Shown piece after piece: positions 1 through 8,270 of a stretch of DNA of 64,000 bases (position 1 is the first letter of the stretch; each line of letters begins with the position of its first letter). The stretch is taken from positions 248,001 through 312,000 of the forward strand of contig NC_009952.1 in NCBI RefSeq assembly GCF_000018145.1, written 5' to 3'. The notes under the pieces are model-generated. The model was not told the DNA's origin and did no database searches. It worked only from the letters and a program-made list of their open reading frames with translations. Source of the DNA: Dinoroseobacter shibae DFL 12 = DSM 16493 (GTDB taxonomy: Bacteria > Pseudomonadota > Alphaproteobacteria > Rhodobacterales > Rhodobacteraceae). The translations under genes and the position numbers were made by a program.

Positions 1-1237
1 GCCGGATGTCGTCGGTCATCACGATCGCCGCATCCACCAGCAGCCCGAGCGCCACGATCAGCCCCGTGACGCTCATCTGGTGGATCGGCAGGCCGATGAA
101 GTTCATCGAGGCAAGGGTCGCGAGGCTGACCAGCGGCAGGACGGCGGCCACGATCAGGGCCGCGCGCACGCCGAGGGTCACCAGCAGGACCAGCACCACC
201 AGCCCGACGCCGATGGCCATGTTCAGGGCCACCTCGCTCAGCCGGTCGGCGGTATAGACCGCCTGGTCGAAGATCTGCTCCACCGTCAGGGAGGCGGGCA
301 GGAGGGGCGCGAAGGCGGCCACCTCGTCCCGGATCCAGCCCATCCAGACGTCGATCTGCAGCCCCTCGTTGGCCTGCACGCCCAGCAGGATCGCGTCCTG
401 TCCGTCCACAAGGGCGATGGCGGGGGCGGGGTCGCGGGGGCTGCGACTGATCTCGGCCACGTCGCCGAGGCGCGTGACCTGGCCCTGCGGGCCGGTGGCG
501 AGCACGATCTGGCGCAGGCGGTCGAGGGCTTCGATATCGCCCTGCACATCGAGCAGGATGTCGCTACTGCCGCTGACCAGGCGGCCGGACTGGACCTTGG
601 CGTCCGCGGCGCGCACGGCCGCCGAGACCGCATCCGGTGTCAGCCCGAGCGCTGCGGTGGCGGCGGGGTCGAGGGTGACGCGGACCTCTTCGGTGGGGGT
701 GCCCCAGCTCTCGACGCTCTTGGTGCCGGGGACGTTGCGCAGGCGTTCGGCCAGTTCCTCGGCAGTGCGGGCGAGCACGGCGGGGTTGGCGGCCGCGCCG
801 CTGGGTTTGACGGCGAAAATGGCGCCGACGGCGGCGATGCCCTCGCTGTCGAATTCCGGGGGTTGGACGCCTTCGGGGAAGGTGCGGGCCACGTCCGCAA
901 CGCCGTCGCGGGCCTTGGACCAGATCTCTTCTATGATGGCGGGGTCGGTGGCCTCGTCGAGTTGCAGGGAGATGATCGAGATGCCCGTGGCGGAGGTCGA
1001 TTTGATCTCGTCCATATCCGCCAGTGTGCGCATCTCGTCTTCGAGGGGTTGGGAGATCAGCGCCTCTATCCGGCTCGGCTCCGCGCCCGGATAGAGGGTC
1101 GTGATGGTGGCGTTGAGGTTGGTGATGGTCGGGTCTTCCTGCCGTCCGAGCGACAGGAAGGCCGAGAGCCCCGCGGCGATGATGACCAAGAGGGCGAGGG
1201 CGACGAGGCGCGGGTTGCGGAAGGGCAGGGTGCGCAT
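1..1237 (-). CDS. Efflux RND transporter permease subunit, N-terminal part (cut by window edge)
   Basis: Inner-membrane proton-driven pump of the AcrB/HAE1 type; only about the first 412 residues are in the window. Translation from the ATG at 1237 gives a short cytoplasmic start, a first membrane segment (about residues 13-30), a long periplasmic part containing SLGRQEDPTIT and PGAEPSRIE, then membrane segments ending in GLLVDAAIVMTDDI. This last motif is the conserved TM4 region of RND permeases with its acidic residues. The ATG lies 3 bases beyond the stop of the upstream membrane-fusion gene, so the two are co-transcribed. Substrate cannot be predicted. The frame is open to the window edge and shows no internal stop. 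Confidence 0.93.
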   Translation of the reverse strand, partial: MRTLPFRNPRLVALALLVIIAAGLSAFLSLGRQEDPTITNLNATITTLYPGAEPSRIEALISQPLEDEMRTLADMDEIKSTSATGISIISLQLDEATDPAIIEEIWSKARDGVADVARTFPEGVQPPEFDSEGIAAVGAIFAVKPSGAAANPAVLARTAEELAERLRNVPGTKSVESWGTPTEEVRVTLDPAATAALGLTPDAVSAAVRAADAKVQSGRLVSGSSDILLDVQGDIEALDRLRQIVLATGPQGQVTRLGDVAEISRSPRDPAPAIALVDGQDAILLGVQANEGLQIDVWMGWIRDEVAAFAPLLPASLTVEQIFDQAVYTADRLSEVALNMAIGVGLVVLVLLVTLGVRAALIVAAVLPLVSLATLASMNFIGLPIHQMSVTGLIVALGLLVDAAIVMTDDIR

Positions 1238-1240
1238 GGC

Positions 1241-2392
1241 TCAGCCCGCGGGCGTGGGCGCGACGCGCTGGCCCGGCGCGATCCGGTGGGCGCCGGCGGG
1301 AACGTAGCGCGCGGCCTGCGGAAAGGTGCCGGTGACGAAGGCGCGGGTGCCCGTGGCGTGCAGCACCTCGACCGATTCGCGGCGCAGGATGTCGCCGTCA
1401 TCGAGCAGGTAGAGCGTCCAGAGCCCCTGGATGCCTTCGGAAAGGGCCGAGAGCGGCACCCAGGCGCCGCGGCCCGGCACCTCGCGGGTCATCTCCAGCG
1501 TGGCGAGCGTGCCCGACGGTGCGGGGCGGTCGAGGGTGAAGACCGCCGCACGGGTCCGGGTGACCGGGTCGAGGTCCGGGCGCAGCCGGTCGAGCGTGGC
1601 GGTGGCCGTCCCGCCCGGCAGGGTCACCGGGAAGGTGGCGTCGGGGCCGAGGGTCTGCGCCAGCGCGTCGGGCAGGCCCACGCGCAGCTGCGGGGCTTCG
1701 GTCTCCTCGATCCGCAGGACTGGGGTGCCGCCGCCGAGCCGTGCGCCTTCGTCGCGCAGCCGCGCGGCGATGGTGCCGTCGAAGGGTGCGGTGATCTGGG
1801 ATTTCGACAGGGCCACGTCGAGGGCGAGGATGGCGGCGTCGGCCTGGGCGATCTGCGCCTCCGCCTCGGCCAGACGGAACCGTGCTTCGTCGGCGCGCTG
1901 GGCGGAGGCGAAGTCCGAGGCGGCGAGGCGCTCCTGGCGCGCGGAGGTCAACTCGGCCAGGTCGCGCCGGGCGCGGGCGGCGTCACGGGCGGCGACCTGG
2001 GCGGCACGGTCGGCCTGCTGGGCGCGGATATCGAGCCGGGCGAGCACGTCGCCCGCCGCCACCCGGTCGCCTTCGTCCACCAGCACTTCGGCCAGGGTGC
2101 CGCCCGCCTCGAACCCCAGATCGGCGCTGCGGGCCGGTTCGACCTGGCCGGTGAAGCGCGCGGTGACCGCGTAGCTGTCCTCGATCACGAGGGGGGCTGT
2201 CTGCACCGGCAGCACCGTTTCGGGGCGGGCGGGCCCGTCCTGCTGCGCGCGGGCGGCGATCAGGCCGCTGCCGCCCATCACCAGCCCGGCGGCCAGTGCG
2301 AGGGTCAGGCCGGTGCCGGTGAGGATGCCGAGGCGCCGCAGACCCCGCCGGGTCCGGGACGGGCTGAGGGGGCTGGCGGGATCCTTTGGCAT
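1241..2392 (-). CDS. HlyD/AcrA-type efflux membrane-fusion protein (383 aa)
   Basis: Periplasmic adaptor that links an RND pump to an outer-membrane channel. An N-terminal membrane anchor or signal segment lies at about residues 20-49 (LGILTGTGLTLALAAGL). It is followed by a lipoyl-like half motif (VDEGDRVAAGDVLARLD), an alanine/arginine-rich helical hairpin, the second half motif (ITAPFDGTIAARL) and a C-terminal beta-barrel. An AAGGAG ribosome site precedes the ATG. It is transcribed with the RND permease and is divergent from a TetR regulator. Two palindromes in the shared spacer suggest that the regulator represses this operon. The family assignment is firm; the drug or metal specificity is unknown. 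Confidence 0.93.
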   Translation of the reverse strand: MPKDPASPLSPSRTRRGLRRLGILTGTGLTLALAAGLVMGGSGLIAARAQQDGPARPETVLPVQTAPLVIEDSYAVTARFTGQVEPARSADLGFEAGGTLAEVLVDEGDRVAAGDVLARLDIRAQQADRAAQVAARDAARARRDLAELTSARQERLAASDFASAQRADEARFRLAEAEAQIAQADAAILALDVALSKSQITAPFDGTIAARLRDEGARLGGGTPVLRIEETEAPQLRVGLPDALAQTLGPDATFPVTLPGGTATATLDRLRPDLDPVTRTRAAVFTLDRPAPSGTLATLEMTREVPGRGAWVPLSALSEGIQGLWTLYLLDDGDILRRESVEVLHATGTRAFVTGTFPQAARYVPAGAHRIAPGQRVAPTPAG

Positions 2393-2422
2393 GGCGGGCT
2401 CCTTGCGGTGCGGGCGGCGAGA

Positions 2423-2479
2423 AGTTAGAGTGACTTACATTGCGAAAGACATAAATCGGCGGTGTTAGAATGTCTAACA
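2423..2479. promoter_or_regulatory. Two operator-like palindromes between the efflux operon and tetR
   Basis: A perfect 17-bp inverted repeat, TGTTAGA-ATG-TCTAACA, lies at 2463-2479. A second, degenerate copy (AGTTAGAGTGACTTACA) at 2423-2439 matches it at 13 of 17 positions, with centres 40 bp apart. The site lies in a divergent spacer next to a TetR gene, the normal place for a TetR operator. The better copy contains a TAGAAT that could be a -10 element, which would give autorepression. The repeats are seen directly; binding by the regulator is inferred. Confidence 0.6.
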
Positions 2480-2532
2480 TTAAATCCCGCTTGATCGGTT
2501 TTTCGCCTAAGGCGCCCTGCAGAAAAGGGGAT

Positions 2533-3144
2533 ATGCGCGTGAAACAGGCAACCAGGGTCACCGGCAAGGCGGGCTATCACCATGGCGACCTGCGCCAGCA
2601 GCTGGTCAAGGCGACTCGCGAGCTGATCGAGGAAAAGGGAGCGGAGGCATTCTCGGTCTCGGAGGCGTGCCGCCGGGCCGGGGTGTCCACCGCCGCGCCC
2701 TATCGCCACTTCGGGGACAAGACCGACATGGTCGCGGCGGTGATCCTCGAAGGCATGGCGGAGATGACGGCGCGCCTGCACGCGGCCGCTGCGCTCTTCC
2801 CCCATGGTTCGATAGAGGGGATCGCCGCGTCGGGCGCGGAATACGTGGCCTATGCGGAGACCCATCCGACGCTCTTCCGGCTGATGTTCGCGGAAAACTC
2901 GGGCCGCGCGGATGTCGAGGAGGCGGGGCATACCTGTTATTCCGGGTTGCTCATGCAGGTGGCGGCATATCTGGGCAAGGACGCGGTCGATGAGGAGGTG
3001 CTGACCGTGTCCTTCCCGCTCTGGACCTTCGTGCACGGCCTTTCTTTCCTGCGCATCGACGGGAAGGCGGAGTTCGCGCGGATGCACATGCCCGTGGCGG
3101 ACCTCGTGTCGGACGCCACGCGGCGGCTGCTGACCGGGCGTTAG
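2533..3144 (+). CDS. TetR/AcrR-family transcriptional regulator (203 aa)
   Basis: One-component repressor, probably of the divergent efflux operon. The N-terminal helix-turn-helix begins YHHGDLRQQLVKATREL and continues with SVSEACRRAGVSTAAPYRHF, the classical TetR signature. A C-terminal ligand-binding helical domain follows, with the WHG-like segment PLWTFVHGLSFL near residues 165-176. I chose the ATG at 2533, which has AAAAGGGGA just upstream, over an in-frame ATG at 2470, because 2470 lies in the centre of the putative operator palindrome. The inducer is unknown. Confidence 0.88.
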   Translation: MRVKQATRVTGKAGYHHGDLRQQLVKATRELIEEKGAEAFSVSEACRRAGVSTAAPYRHFGDKTDMVAAVILEGMAEMTARLHAAAALFPHGSIEGIAASGAEYVAYAETHPTLFRLMFAENSGRADVEEAGHTCYSGLLMQVAAYLGKDAVDEEVLTVSFPLWTFVHGLSFLRIDGKAEFARMHMPVADLVSDATRRLLTGR

Positions 3145-3199
3145 ATTTCTCTCCCAAAACCGGGCGCGTTTGCTAGGCTCGGGTCCGGGAGGATATGCC

Positions 3200-4759
3200 A
3201 TGAAAATCTACCGCAGTCCGTTCGCGGATGTGACGGTGCGCGACCTGTCGATCACCGAGGCGTTGTTCGAGGGGTTGGCAAGGCGCGGCGATGCCCCGAT
3301 CCTGATCGACGGGCCGAGCGGCGCGGCGATGACGGGCGCGCAGCTGGAAGGGCGGATCCGGGCCTGCGCGGGCGGGTTGCGGGCGCGCGGGATCGGGCCG
3401 GGGGATGTCGTGGCGATCATGGCGCCGAACATGCCCGACTATGCCACGGCCTTTCATGGCGCGGCCTTTGCCGGGGCGACGGTCACCACCCTGAACCCGA
3501 CCTACACCACCGAGGAAGCGGCCCACCAGCTGCGCGACAGCGGCGCGCAGATGCTGGTCACCGTGCCGGCCTTCGCCGATCTGGCCGCTGAGGCGGTGCA
3601 GGGCACGGGCGTCACCGAGACGGTGATGATGGGCACGACCGGGCCCGGGTCGCTGGAGGCGCTGTTCGGCCCGCCCCTGGCGGCGCAGGTGGCGGTGGAT
3701 CTTGCGCGGGATATCGTGGTGCTGCCCTATTCGTCCGGGACCACGGGGCTGCCCAAGGGGGTGATGCTGAGCCACAGGAACCTTGTGGTGAACGTGGATC
3801 AGACAGCAGAGATCATCGGCATCACGGTGCAGGATGTGACCGTGGGGTTCCTGCCGTTCTTCCACATCTACGGGATGACGGTCTTGATGAACTGCTACCT
3901 GTCCCGGGGCGCGGCTGTTGTGACCATGCCACGCTTCGATCTGGAGCAGTTTTTGTCCCTGTGTCAGACCCACCGGCCTCGGCAGCTTTACATCGCGCCG
4001 CCCGTGGCGCTGGCGCTGGCGAAGCATCCCATGGTGGATGACTACGACCTGTCGGGGGTGGAGTTCATCCTTTCCGGGGCGGCCCCGCTGGGCGGCGATG
4101 TGGCCGAGGCGGTCGGGCGGCGGTTGGGCGTCGAGATGGTGCAGGGCTATGGGATGACCGAGATGAGCCCGGTTTCCCATTTCACCCCGCCGGGGCAGAA
4201 TGTGCCGGGCTCGGTCGGGCCGACCGCGCCCAGTGCCGAGAGCCGGATCGTCGATCCCGAGACCGGGGAGGATGCCGCGGAGGGTGAGGTCTGGGTCCGG
4301 GGGCCGCAGATCATGCAGGGCTATCTCAACCGACCCGATGCCACGGCCGAGACCGTGACGCGTGATGGCTGGTTGAAGACCGGCGATCTGGGCCGGTTCG
4401 ACGAGGCGGGCAACCTGTTCATCACCGACCGGGTGAAGGAGTTGATCAAGGTCAGCGGGTTCCAGGTCGCCCCGGCGGAGTTGGAGGCGGTGCTGCTGAC
4501 CCATCCGGCGATCACGGACGCGGCGGTGATCGGCGTACCGGACGACTCGGCGGGCGAGCGGCCCATGGCCTTCGTGGTGCGCAGCGATCCGGATCTGAGC
4601 GAGGGGGCGGTGATCGCCCATGCGGCGGAGCATCTGGCGCATTACAAGCGGATCGCGCGGGTGGCCTTTGTCGAGGCGGTGCCGAAATCCGCCTCGGGCA
4701 AGATCCTGCGGCGGCTCTTGCGGGCAAAGGTCGGGGAGGACATGGCGACCGGTGCCTGA
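3200..4759 (+). CDS. AMP-binding acyl/aryl-CoA synthetase, 4-coumarate-CoA ligase-like (519 aa)
   Basis: Adenylate-forming enzyme that activates a carboxylic acid with ATP and transfers it to CoA. The family motifs are present in order: YSSGTTGLPKGVMLSHRN (phosphate-binding A3), GYGMTEMSPVS (A5), GWLKTGDLGRFDEAG (A7), DRVKELIKVSGFQV (A8 hinge) and KSASGKILRR with the catalytic lysine near the C-terminus (A10). GGGAGGA at 3187-3193 sets the ATG at 3200. Sequence style is closest to plant-type 4-coumarate ligases, but the bacterial family includes fatty-acid and aryl-acid activators, so the substrate stays open. It stands alone and converges with the RNase gene. Confidence 0.9.
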   Translation: MKIYRSPFADVTVRDLSITEALFEGLARRGDAPILIDGPSGAAMTGAQLEGRIRACAGGLRARGIGPGDVVAIMAPNMPDYATAFHGAAFAGATVTTLNPTYTTEEAAHQLRDSGAQMLVTVPAFADLAAEAVQGTGVTETVMMGTTGPGSLEALFGPPLAAQVAVDLARDIVVLPYSSGTTGLPKGVMLSHRNLVVNVDQTAEIIGITVQDVTVGFLPFFHIYGMTVLMNCYLSRGAAVVTMPRFDLEQFLSLCQTHRPRQLYIAPPVALALAKHPMVDDYDLSGVEFILSGAAPLGGDVAEAVGRRLGVEMVQGYGMTEMSPVSHFTPPGQNVPGSVGPTAPSAESRIVDPETGEDAAEGEVWVRGPQIMQGYLNRPDATAETVTRDGWLKTGDLGRFDEAGNLFITDRVKELIKVSGFQVAPAELEAVLLTHPAITDAAVIGVPDDSAGERPMAFVVRSDPDLSEGAVIAHAAEHLAHYKRIARVAFVEAVPKSASGKILRRLLRAKVGEDMATGA

Positions 4760-4789
4760 GTGGCGCTTGTCGCGGCGCGGGGCGGCGGG

Positions 4790-5437
4790 TCAGCGCAGCG
4801 GCGTGAGCAGAGCGTCCTGCAGTGTGCAATCGCGGAGCACATCCGCCCCGCAGCGGCGGGGCTCCAGGTCGCGGGTCAGGCAGAGCCGGGCCTCCTGGAT
4901 CTGGCGGTCGCGGCAGGTGATCGTCAGCATGTCCGCGTCCCAGTCCGGGTTTTCGCGCAGAAACGCCTCTTCGACCACGGCGGCGGGCAGGGTCACGTCC
5001 CGGTCGAGTTGGCGCAGGATCTCGGGGCGGGTCACGGACTCGTAGGCGCGGCGCGAGGCGGCGAAGTAATCGGCCGCCGACAGGCCCGAGCAGCGGCCGT
5101 GTTTCTTCCACTGGTGCCAGGCCAGCCCGGCGGAGCCCATGATGTCGGTCATGGCGCGGGTCATGGCGCGTGACGGGTCGCTTGCGGTGGTGCGGCAGTC
5201 GCTGGGCCAACCGGTTTCGTATTGCGGCCAGAGCCCGTGCAGGGTCCAGCCGCGGCCCGCGCCGGGCGCGCATTCCGGCGCATCCCGGTCGTCGCCTTCG
5301 CGCAGGCACCAGTTGGGCGACCAGCTGAGCGCCAGCACGTAATAGTCGAATTCACCGGCCTGATCCCCGTCGGCGCGCGCCGTCGCAGGGGCCGCCAGCA
5401 GCAGGCAGAGGCACAGGACGCAGCGGAGCAAGTGCAT
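4790..5437 (-). CDS. Ribonuclease T2 family protein, secreted (215 aa)
   Basis: Predicted periplasmic or secreted RNA-cleaving enzyme of the RNase T2/RNase I family. A signal peptide (residues 1-22, ending ATARA) precedes the conserved blocks FDYYVLALSWSPNWC, WTLHGLWPQ (catalytic His67) and WHQWKKHGRCSG (catalytic His113). Several cysteines could form the usual disulphides. The second block has Gln109 where most family members have a catalytic glutamate (HEWxKHG). A GAGGGAAG ribosome site precedes the ATG at 5437. Family membership is clear; the effect of the Gln on activity is unknown. Confidence 0.9.
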   Translation of the reverse strand: MHLLRCVLCLCLLLAAPATARADGDQAGEFDYYVLALSWSPNWCLREGDDRDAPECAPGAGRGWTLHGLWPQYETGWPSDCRTTASDPSRAMTRAMTDIMGSAGLAWHQWKKHGRCSGLSAADYFAASRRAYESVTRPEILRQLDRDVTLPAAVVEEAFLRENPDWDADMLTITCRDRQIQEARLCLTRDLEPRRCGADVLRDCTLQDALLTPLR

Positions 5438-5587
5438 TTCGGGCTTCCCTCAAACCGGATCGCGTCTTATATAACCGCCAAGTTCCCCCAAAGCGAGAAC
5501 CCGCACCGAAGCTCGGTGCCGCCGGTTTCCGGCGCGGGGGAAGGCGTGTCTGCGGCCTCCGGGTCCGGAATTCAGGAGAACACGACA

Positions 5588-6340
5588 ATGGCGAAACCAT
5601 TGATGGCAAAGGCGACCGCGGTCTGGCTGGTCGACAACACGACGCTCAGCTTCAAGCAGATCGCGGATTTCTGCGGGCTGCACGAGCTGGAAGTGCAAGG
5701 CATCGCCGATGGCGACGTGGCCGCCGGCGTGAAGGGGTTCGACCCGATTGCCAACAACCAGCTGGAGCAGTCCGAGATCGACCGGGCCGAGAACAACCCG
5801 GGCTACACGCTGAAGCTGAAATACAACCCAGCCGCCACGGGCGAGGAAAAGCGGCGCGGCCCGCGCTACACCCCGCTCAGCAAGCGGCAGGACCGTCCGG
5901 CCTCGATCCTGTGGCTGGTCAAGTTCCACCCCGAGCTGAGCGATGGCCAGATCTCGAAGCTGGTGGGCACCACAAAGCCGACGATCCAGGCGATCCGCGA
6001 GCGGACCCACTGGAACATCCAGAACATCCAGCCGATCGACCCGGTGGCGTTGGGCCTGTGCAAGCAGACCGAGCTTGACGCCGCCGTGCAGAAGGCCGCC
6101 GCCAAGAAGGCCCGCGAGGGCGAGCTGATGAGCGATGACGAGCGTCGCAAGCTGGTCTCGACCGAGCAGTCGCTGGAGATGGAGCCGGAGCCGCGGATGC
6201 CCACGGCGATCTCGGGGCTCGAAAGCTTCACCCTGCTGGGCAATGACGACGACGAGGACGAGGACAAGAGCACGCTGGTCGATGCCGACAGCCTGTTCAA
6301 CCTGCCCGACAGCAAGGATGACGAGGACGAGCAGCCCTGA
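5588..6340 (+). CDS. TrcR-like cell-cycle transcriptional regulator, DUF1013 (250 aa)
   Basis: Conserved alphaproteobacterial protein with helix-turn-helix-like features, named for a regulator linked to cell-cycle transcription in Caulobacter relatives. The N-terminus MAKPLMAKATAVWLVDNTTL and the central SILWLVKFHPELSDGQISKL and GTTKPTIQAIRERTHWN are typical of the DUF1013 family. The C-terminus has a very acidic run (NDDDEDEDK) and an acidic tail. TTCAGGAGAA upstream supports the ATG at 5588. A terminator-like hairpin follows the gene. The family assignment is from recognition of these blocks; the mechanism in this organism is unknown. Confidence 0.85.
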   Translation: MAKPLMAKATAVWLVDNTTLSFKQIADFCGLHELEVQGIADGDVAAGVKGFDPIANNQLEQSEIDRAENNPGYTLKLKYNPAATGEEKRRGPRYTPLSKRQDRPASILWLVKFHPELSDGQISKLVGTTKPTIQAIRERTHWNIQNIQPIDPVALGLCKQTELDAAVQKAAAKKAREGELMSDDERRKLVSTEQSLEMEPEPRMPTAISGLESFTLLGNDDDEDEDKSTLVDADSLFNLPDSKDDEDEQP

Positions 6341-6363
6341 TCGGTCGGGCCTTGCGAGACAGG

Positions 6364-6389
6364 GGCGCGTCCTGCGGGGCGCGCCTTTT
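6364..6389 (+). terminator. Rho-independent terminator after the DUF1013 gene
   Basis: Stem GGCGCG/CGCGCC with a 10-base loop, followed by TTTT, 23 bases after the stop codon. Confidence 0.6.
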
Positions 6390-6418
6390 GCGTTATTTGG
6401 GGGTGGTTTCGGGCGGGG

Positions 6419-6667
6419 TCAGATCGCCGACATCTTGCGGTCGATCTCGACCCAGTCGACCTCCGGCGCGGCCTTGACGGTACTCAGCATGTCCGCGCGG
6501 TCGAGTGTGCAGCTCAGGAACCCGTAGGTCTCGAATGTCTCGAAGGTCACGGGGTGGGCATGGATATGCTTTTCGACCCAGGCATCGCGCGCCTCGCTCG
6601 GCAGGGCCTTGAGCGTCTGCGCGGCCTGGGGTTTCAGCCCGATATGCACTTTCAGCGTGGTATCCAT
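6419..6667 (-). CDS. Small protein, possible free-standing I9-like protease inhibitor (82 aa)
   Basis: No named family recognised. The predicted pattern is strand (TTLKVHIGL), helix (QAAQTLKALPSEARDAW), two strands (VTFETFETYGFLSCTLD), helix (MLSTVKAAP) and strand (VDWVEIDRKMSAI). This beta-alpha-beta-beta-alpha-beta order is that of subtilisin propeptides (I9). Its end, WVEIDRKMSAI, resembles AVERNEVMSI at the end of the propeptide of the adjacent S8 protease. It lies 59 bases downstream of that protease on the same strand. There is no signal peptide. Inhibitor or chaperone function is inference from fold pattern and neighbourhood only. Confidence 0.6.
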   Translation of the reverse strand: MDTTLKVHIGLKPQAAQTLKALPSEARDAWVEKHIHAHPVTFETFETYGFLSCTLDRADMLSTVKAAPEVDWVEIDRKMSAI

Positions 6668-6688
6668 GGATCAAAGCTAGCCAGAGCG

Positions 6689-6717
6689 ACGGGGCCGGTC
6701 AACCGTGCCGGCCCCGT
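6689..6717 (-). other. Hairpin between the S8 protease and the small inhibitor-like gene
   Basis: A perfect 10-bp inverted repeat (ACGGGGCCGG/CCGGCCCCGT) with a 9-base loop and no T-run on the coding strand. It could be a processing or partial termination point that lowers expression of the downstream small gene. Confidence 0.5.
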
Positions 6718-6726
6718 GCGCATGTT

Positions 6727-8076
6727 TCAGCCCACCGGCACGCCGGGGTTCGCGGGCACCTGCACGAGACCCGCGCCGAAGTCGCGCACCGGGCCGAGGG
6801 CGGTGGCCTGCATCTTCATCAACGCGCGCAGGTCGTCGCCCGTTGTAGACGGGTCCGCCTGCAGGTGCAGGGCGGCGACCCCTGCCACATGGGGCGTGGC
6901 CATCGAGGTGCCGCTGATCCGGCGGTACCCGCCCCCGGTCCAGGCCGAATGCACGCCGACACCTGGCCCGGCGATATCCAGCAGCCCGATCCGGTCGACC
7001 TGCCCGCAGCTGAAATCGCCCGGGTCCATGCGCCGGTCCACGGCGGCCACGGCCATGGCGCCGGGGCAGGCGGCGGGGTTGCCCACCGGCGCGATCAGGC
7101 CGGGGCGGTCGCTTTCGTTGCCGGCTGCGCAGATCGGCAGGACGCCTTCGGACAGCAGGCGGCGAAAGACCATCTCGTAAACACGGGAGAAGCCCGCGCC
7201 CTCGGCCCGCGCAGAGCCCAACGACATGGAGATCACCTGCGCGCCTTCGTTCAGCGCCCAGGTGATGCCGTCGATGATCTGGCTCATCATGCCGAACCCG
7301 TCATCGGCCAGAACCTTGCCCACCAGCAACTCGGCCCCCGGCGCCACGCCGTAGCGCGGCCCGAGCGCGGGTTGCAGCGGGCCTGCGACGGTGCCGCAGC
7401 AATGGGTGCCGTGGCCATGGCCGTCCTGCGCCGTCTCGGTCCCGACGAAAGAGGCGGTGCGCGCGCCAAGCACATCCGTGAAGTCCGGGTGGGTGAGGTC
7501 GAGCCCGGTGTCGAGCACCGCGACCTTCACCCCCTCGCCGGTCAACTCCGGGCGTCGGTCCGACCCGATGGCGTCGAGGCCCCAGGTCGTCCAGTTGCGC
7601 GGCCGCCAGAATCCCTGCGCCCCCGCCGGTCCCGTGGGGCGGGGGCCCTCGCCGAGCAGCATGTTCGCGAGATCGCGCACCCCGCGCAGATACGCGTCCC
7701 TCTCGGCCCCCATCGCGCGGGAGGGCGGGCGTAGACCCTCTTCGGCCTCCTGCGCTTCGGCGGGATCGAGGCGCACCGGGCGCGGGATCGACATGACCTC
7801 ATTGCGCTCCACCGCCGCGATGCCGGACTGGTCGCGCATGTCCCTCGCCTCTGCCTCGGTCATGTCCATCTCGGCTACCGCAAGGCGCTCATAGAGCAGC
7901 GCGCTGGTCTTGCGGGCGCCGCGCGCCTGGAACCGCAGGGCGCCATTCGCACCCTTGGGGCTGCGGTCGCCCAACATGGACGACAGCATTGCCGCATTGT
8001 TTTCCGAGGGTTTCTCGAAAACCACGATGTGTGTGGGATGGCCGTCGCGGTTGAGAACCTGTCCACTGCCGGGCAT
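6727..8076 (-). CDS. S8 family (subtilisin-like) serine protease (449 aa)
   Basis: Serine endopeptidase with a complete catalytic set: Asp189 in VAVLDTGLDLTHPDF, His222 in DGHGHGTHCCGTVAG, oxyanion Asn320 in ICAAGNESD and Ser391 in ISGTSMATPHVAG. Residues 1-100 look like an I9-type propeptide ending in IAAVERNEVMSI, then a linker of about 70 residues precedes the catalytic domain. No signal peptide is visible, so it may act inside the cell or leave by another route. GAAAGGAA fits the ATG at 8076 rather than an in-frame GTG five codons upstream. The small gene downstream may encode its inhibitor. Confidence 0.93.
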   Translation of the reverse strand: MPGSGQVLNRDGHPTHIVVFEKPSENNAAMLSSMLGDRSPKGANGALRFQARGARKTSALLYERLAVAEMDMTEAEARDMRDQSGIAAVERNEVMSIPRPVRLDPAEAQEAEEGLRPPSRAMGAERDAYLRGVRDLANMLLGEGPRPTGPAGAQGFWRPRNWTTWGLDAIGSDRRPELTGEGVKVAVLDTGLDLTHPDFTDVLGARTASFVGTETAQDGHGHGTHCCGTVAGPLQPALGPRYGVAPGAELLVGKVLADDGFGMMSQIIDGITWALNEGAQVISMSLGSARAEGAGFSRVYEMVFRRLLSEGVLPICAAGNESDRPGLIAPVGNPAACPGAMAVAAVDRRMDPGDFSCGQVDRIGLLDIAGPGVGVHSAWTGGGYRRISGTSMATPHVAGVAALHLQADPSTTGDDLRALMKMQATALGPVRDFGAGLVQVPANPGVPVG

Positions 8077-8207
8077 GGGAATTCCTTTCACTTTGCAAAT
8101 AGCTGTTGCGCCTTAAAATGATCGGCACACACCGAAGCGTAGCAGAGTTCCGAATTTGCGACAAACCCGTCGGCGGCACACTGCCACGGGGCGCGCGGCA
8201 AAGCGCC

Positions 8208-8236
8208 TTGAAATCTTCACAAGGGCGGCGTATCTG
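8208..8236 (+). promoter_or_regulatory. Candidate sigma-70 promoter for secE
   Basis: TTGAAA, a 17-base spacer, then TATCTG, with the secE ATG 35 bases downstream. The -35 matches consensus at five of six positions; the -10 is weak. There is no tRNA-Trp gene upstream, unlike in some bacteria. Confidence 0.4.
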
Positions 8237-8270
8237 CACGGGGTCCGACACCGAGAGGCAATGCGTACCG

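Noticed and set aside
80-2428. Long plus-strand open frame opposite the efflux genes
   Set aside because: The minus-strand RND and HlyD proteins have full family motifs; the plus frame is low-complexity Gly/Arg/Ala/Asp.
2470-2532. Longer TetR start at 2470
   Set aside because: This ATG is the spacer of a perfect palindrome and lacks a ribosome site; the ATG at 2533 has one and fits family length.
8100-8270. Possible tRNA-Trp before secE
   Set aside because: This is a common place for tRNA-Trp, but I find no cloverleaf, no CCA anticodon arm and no conserved TTCGA arm here.
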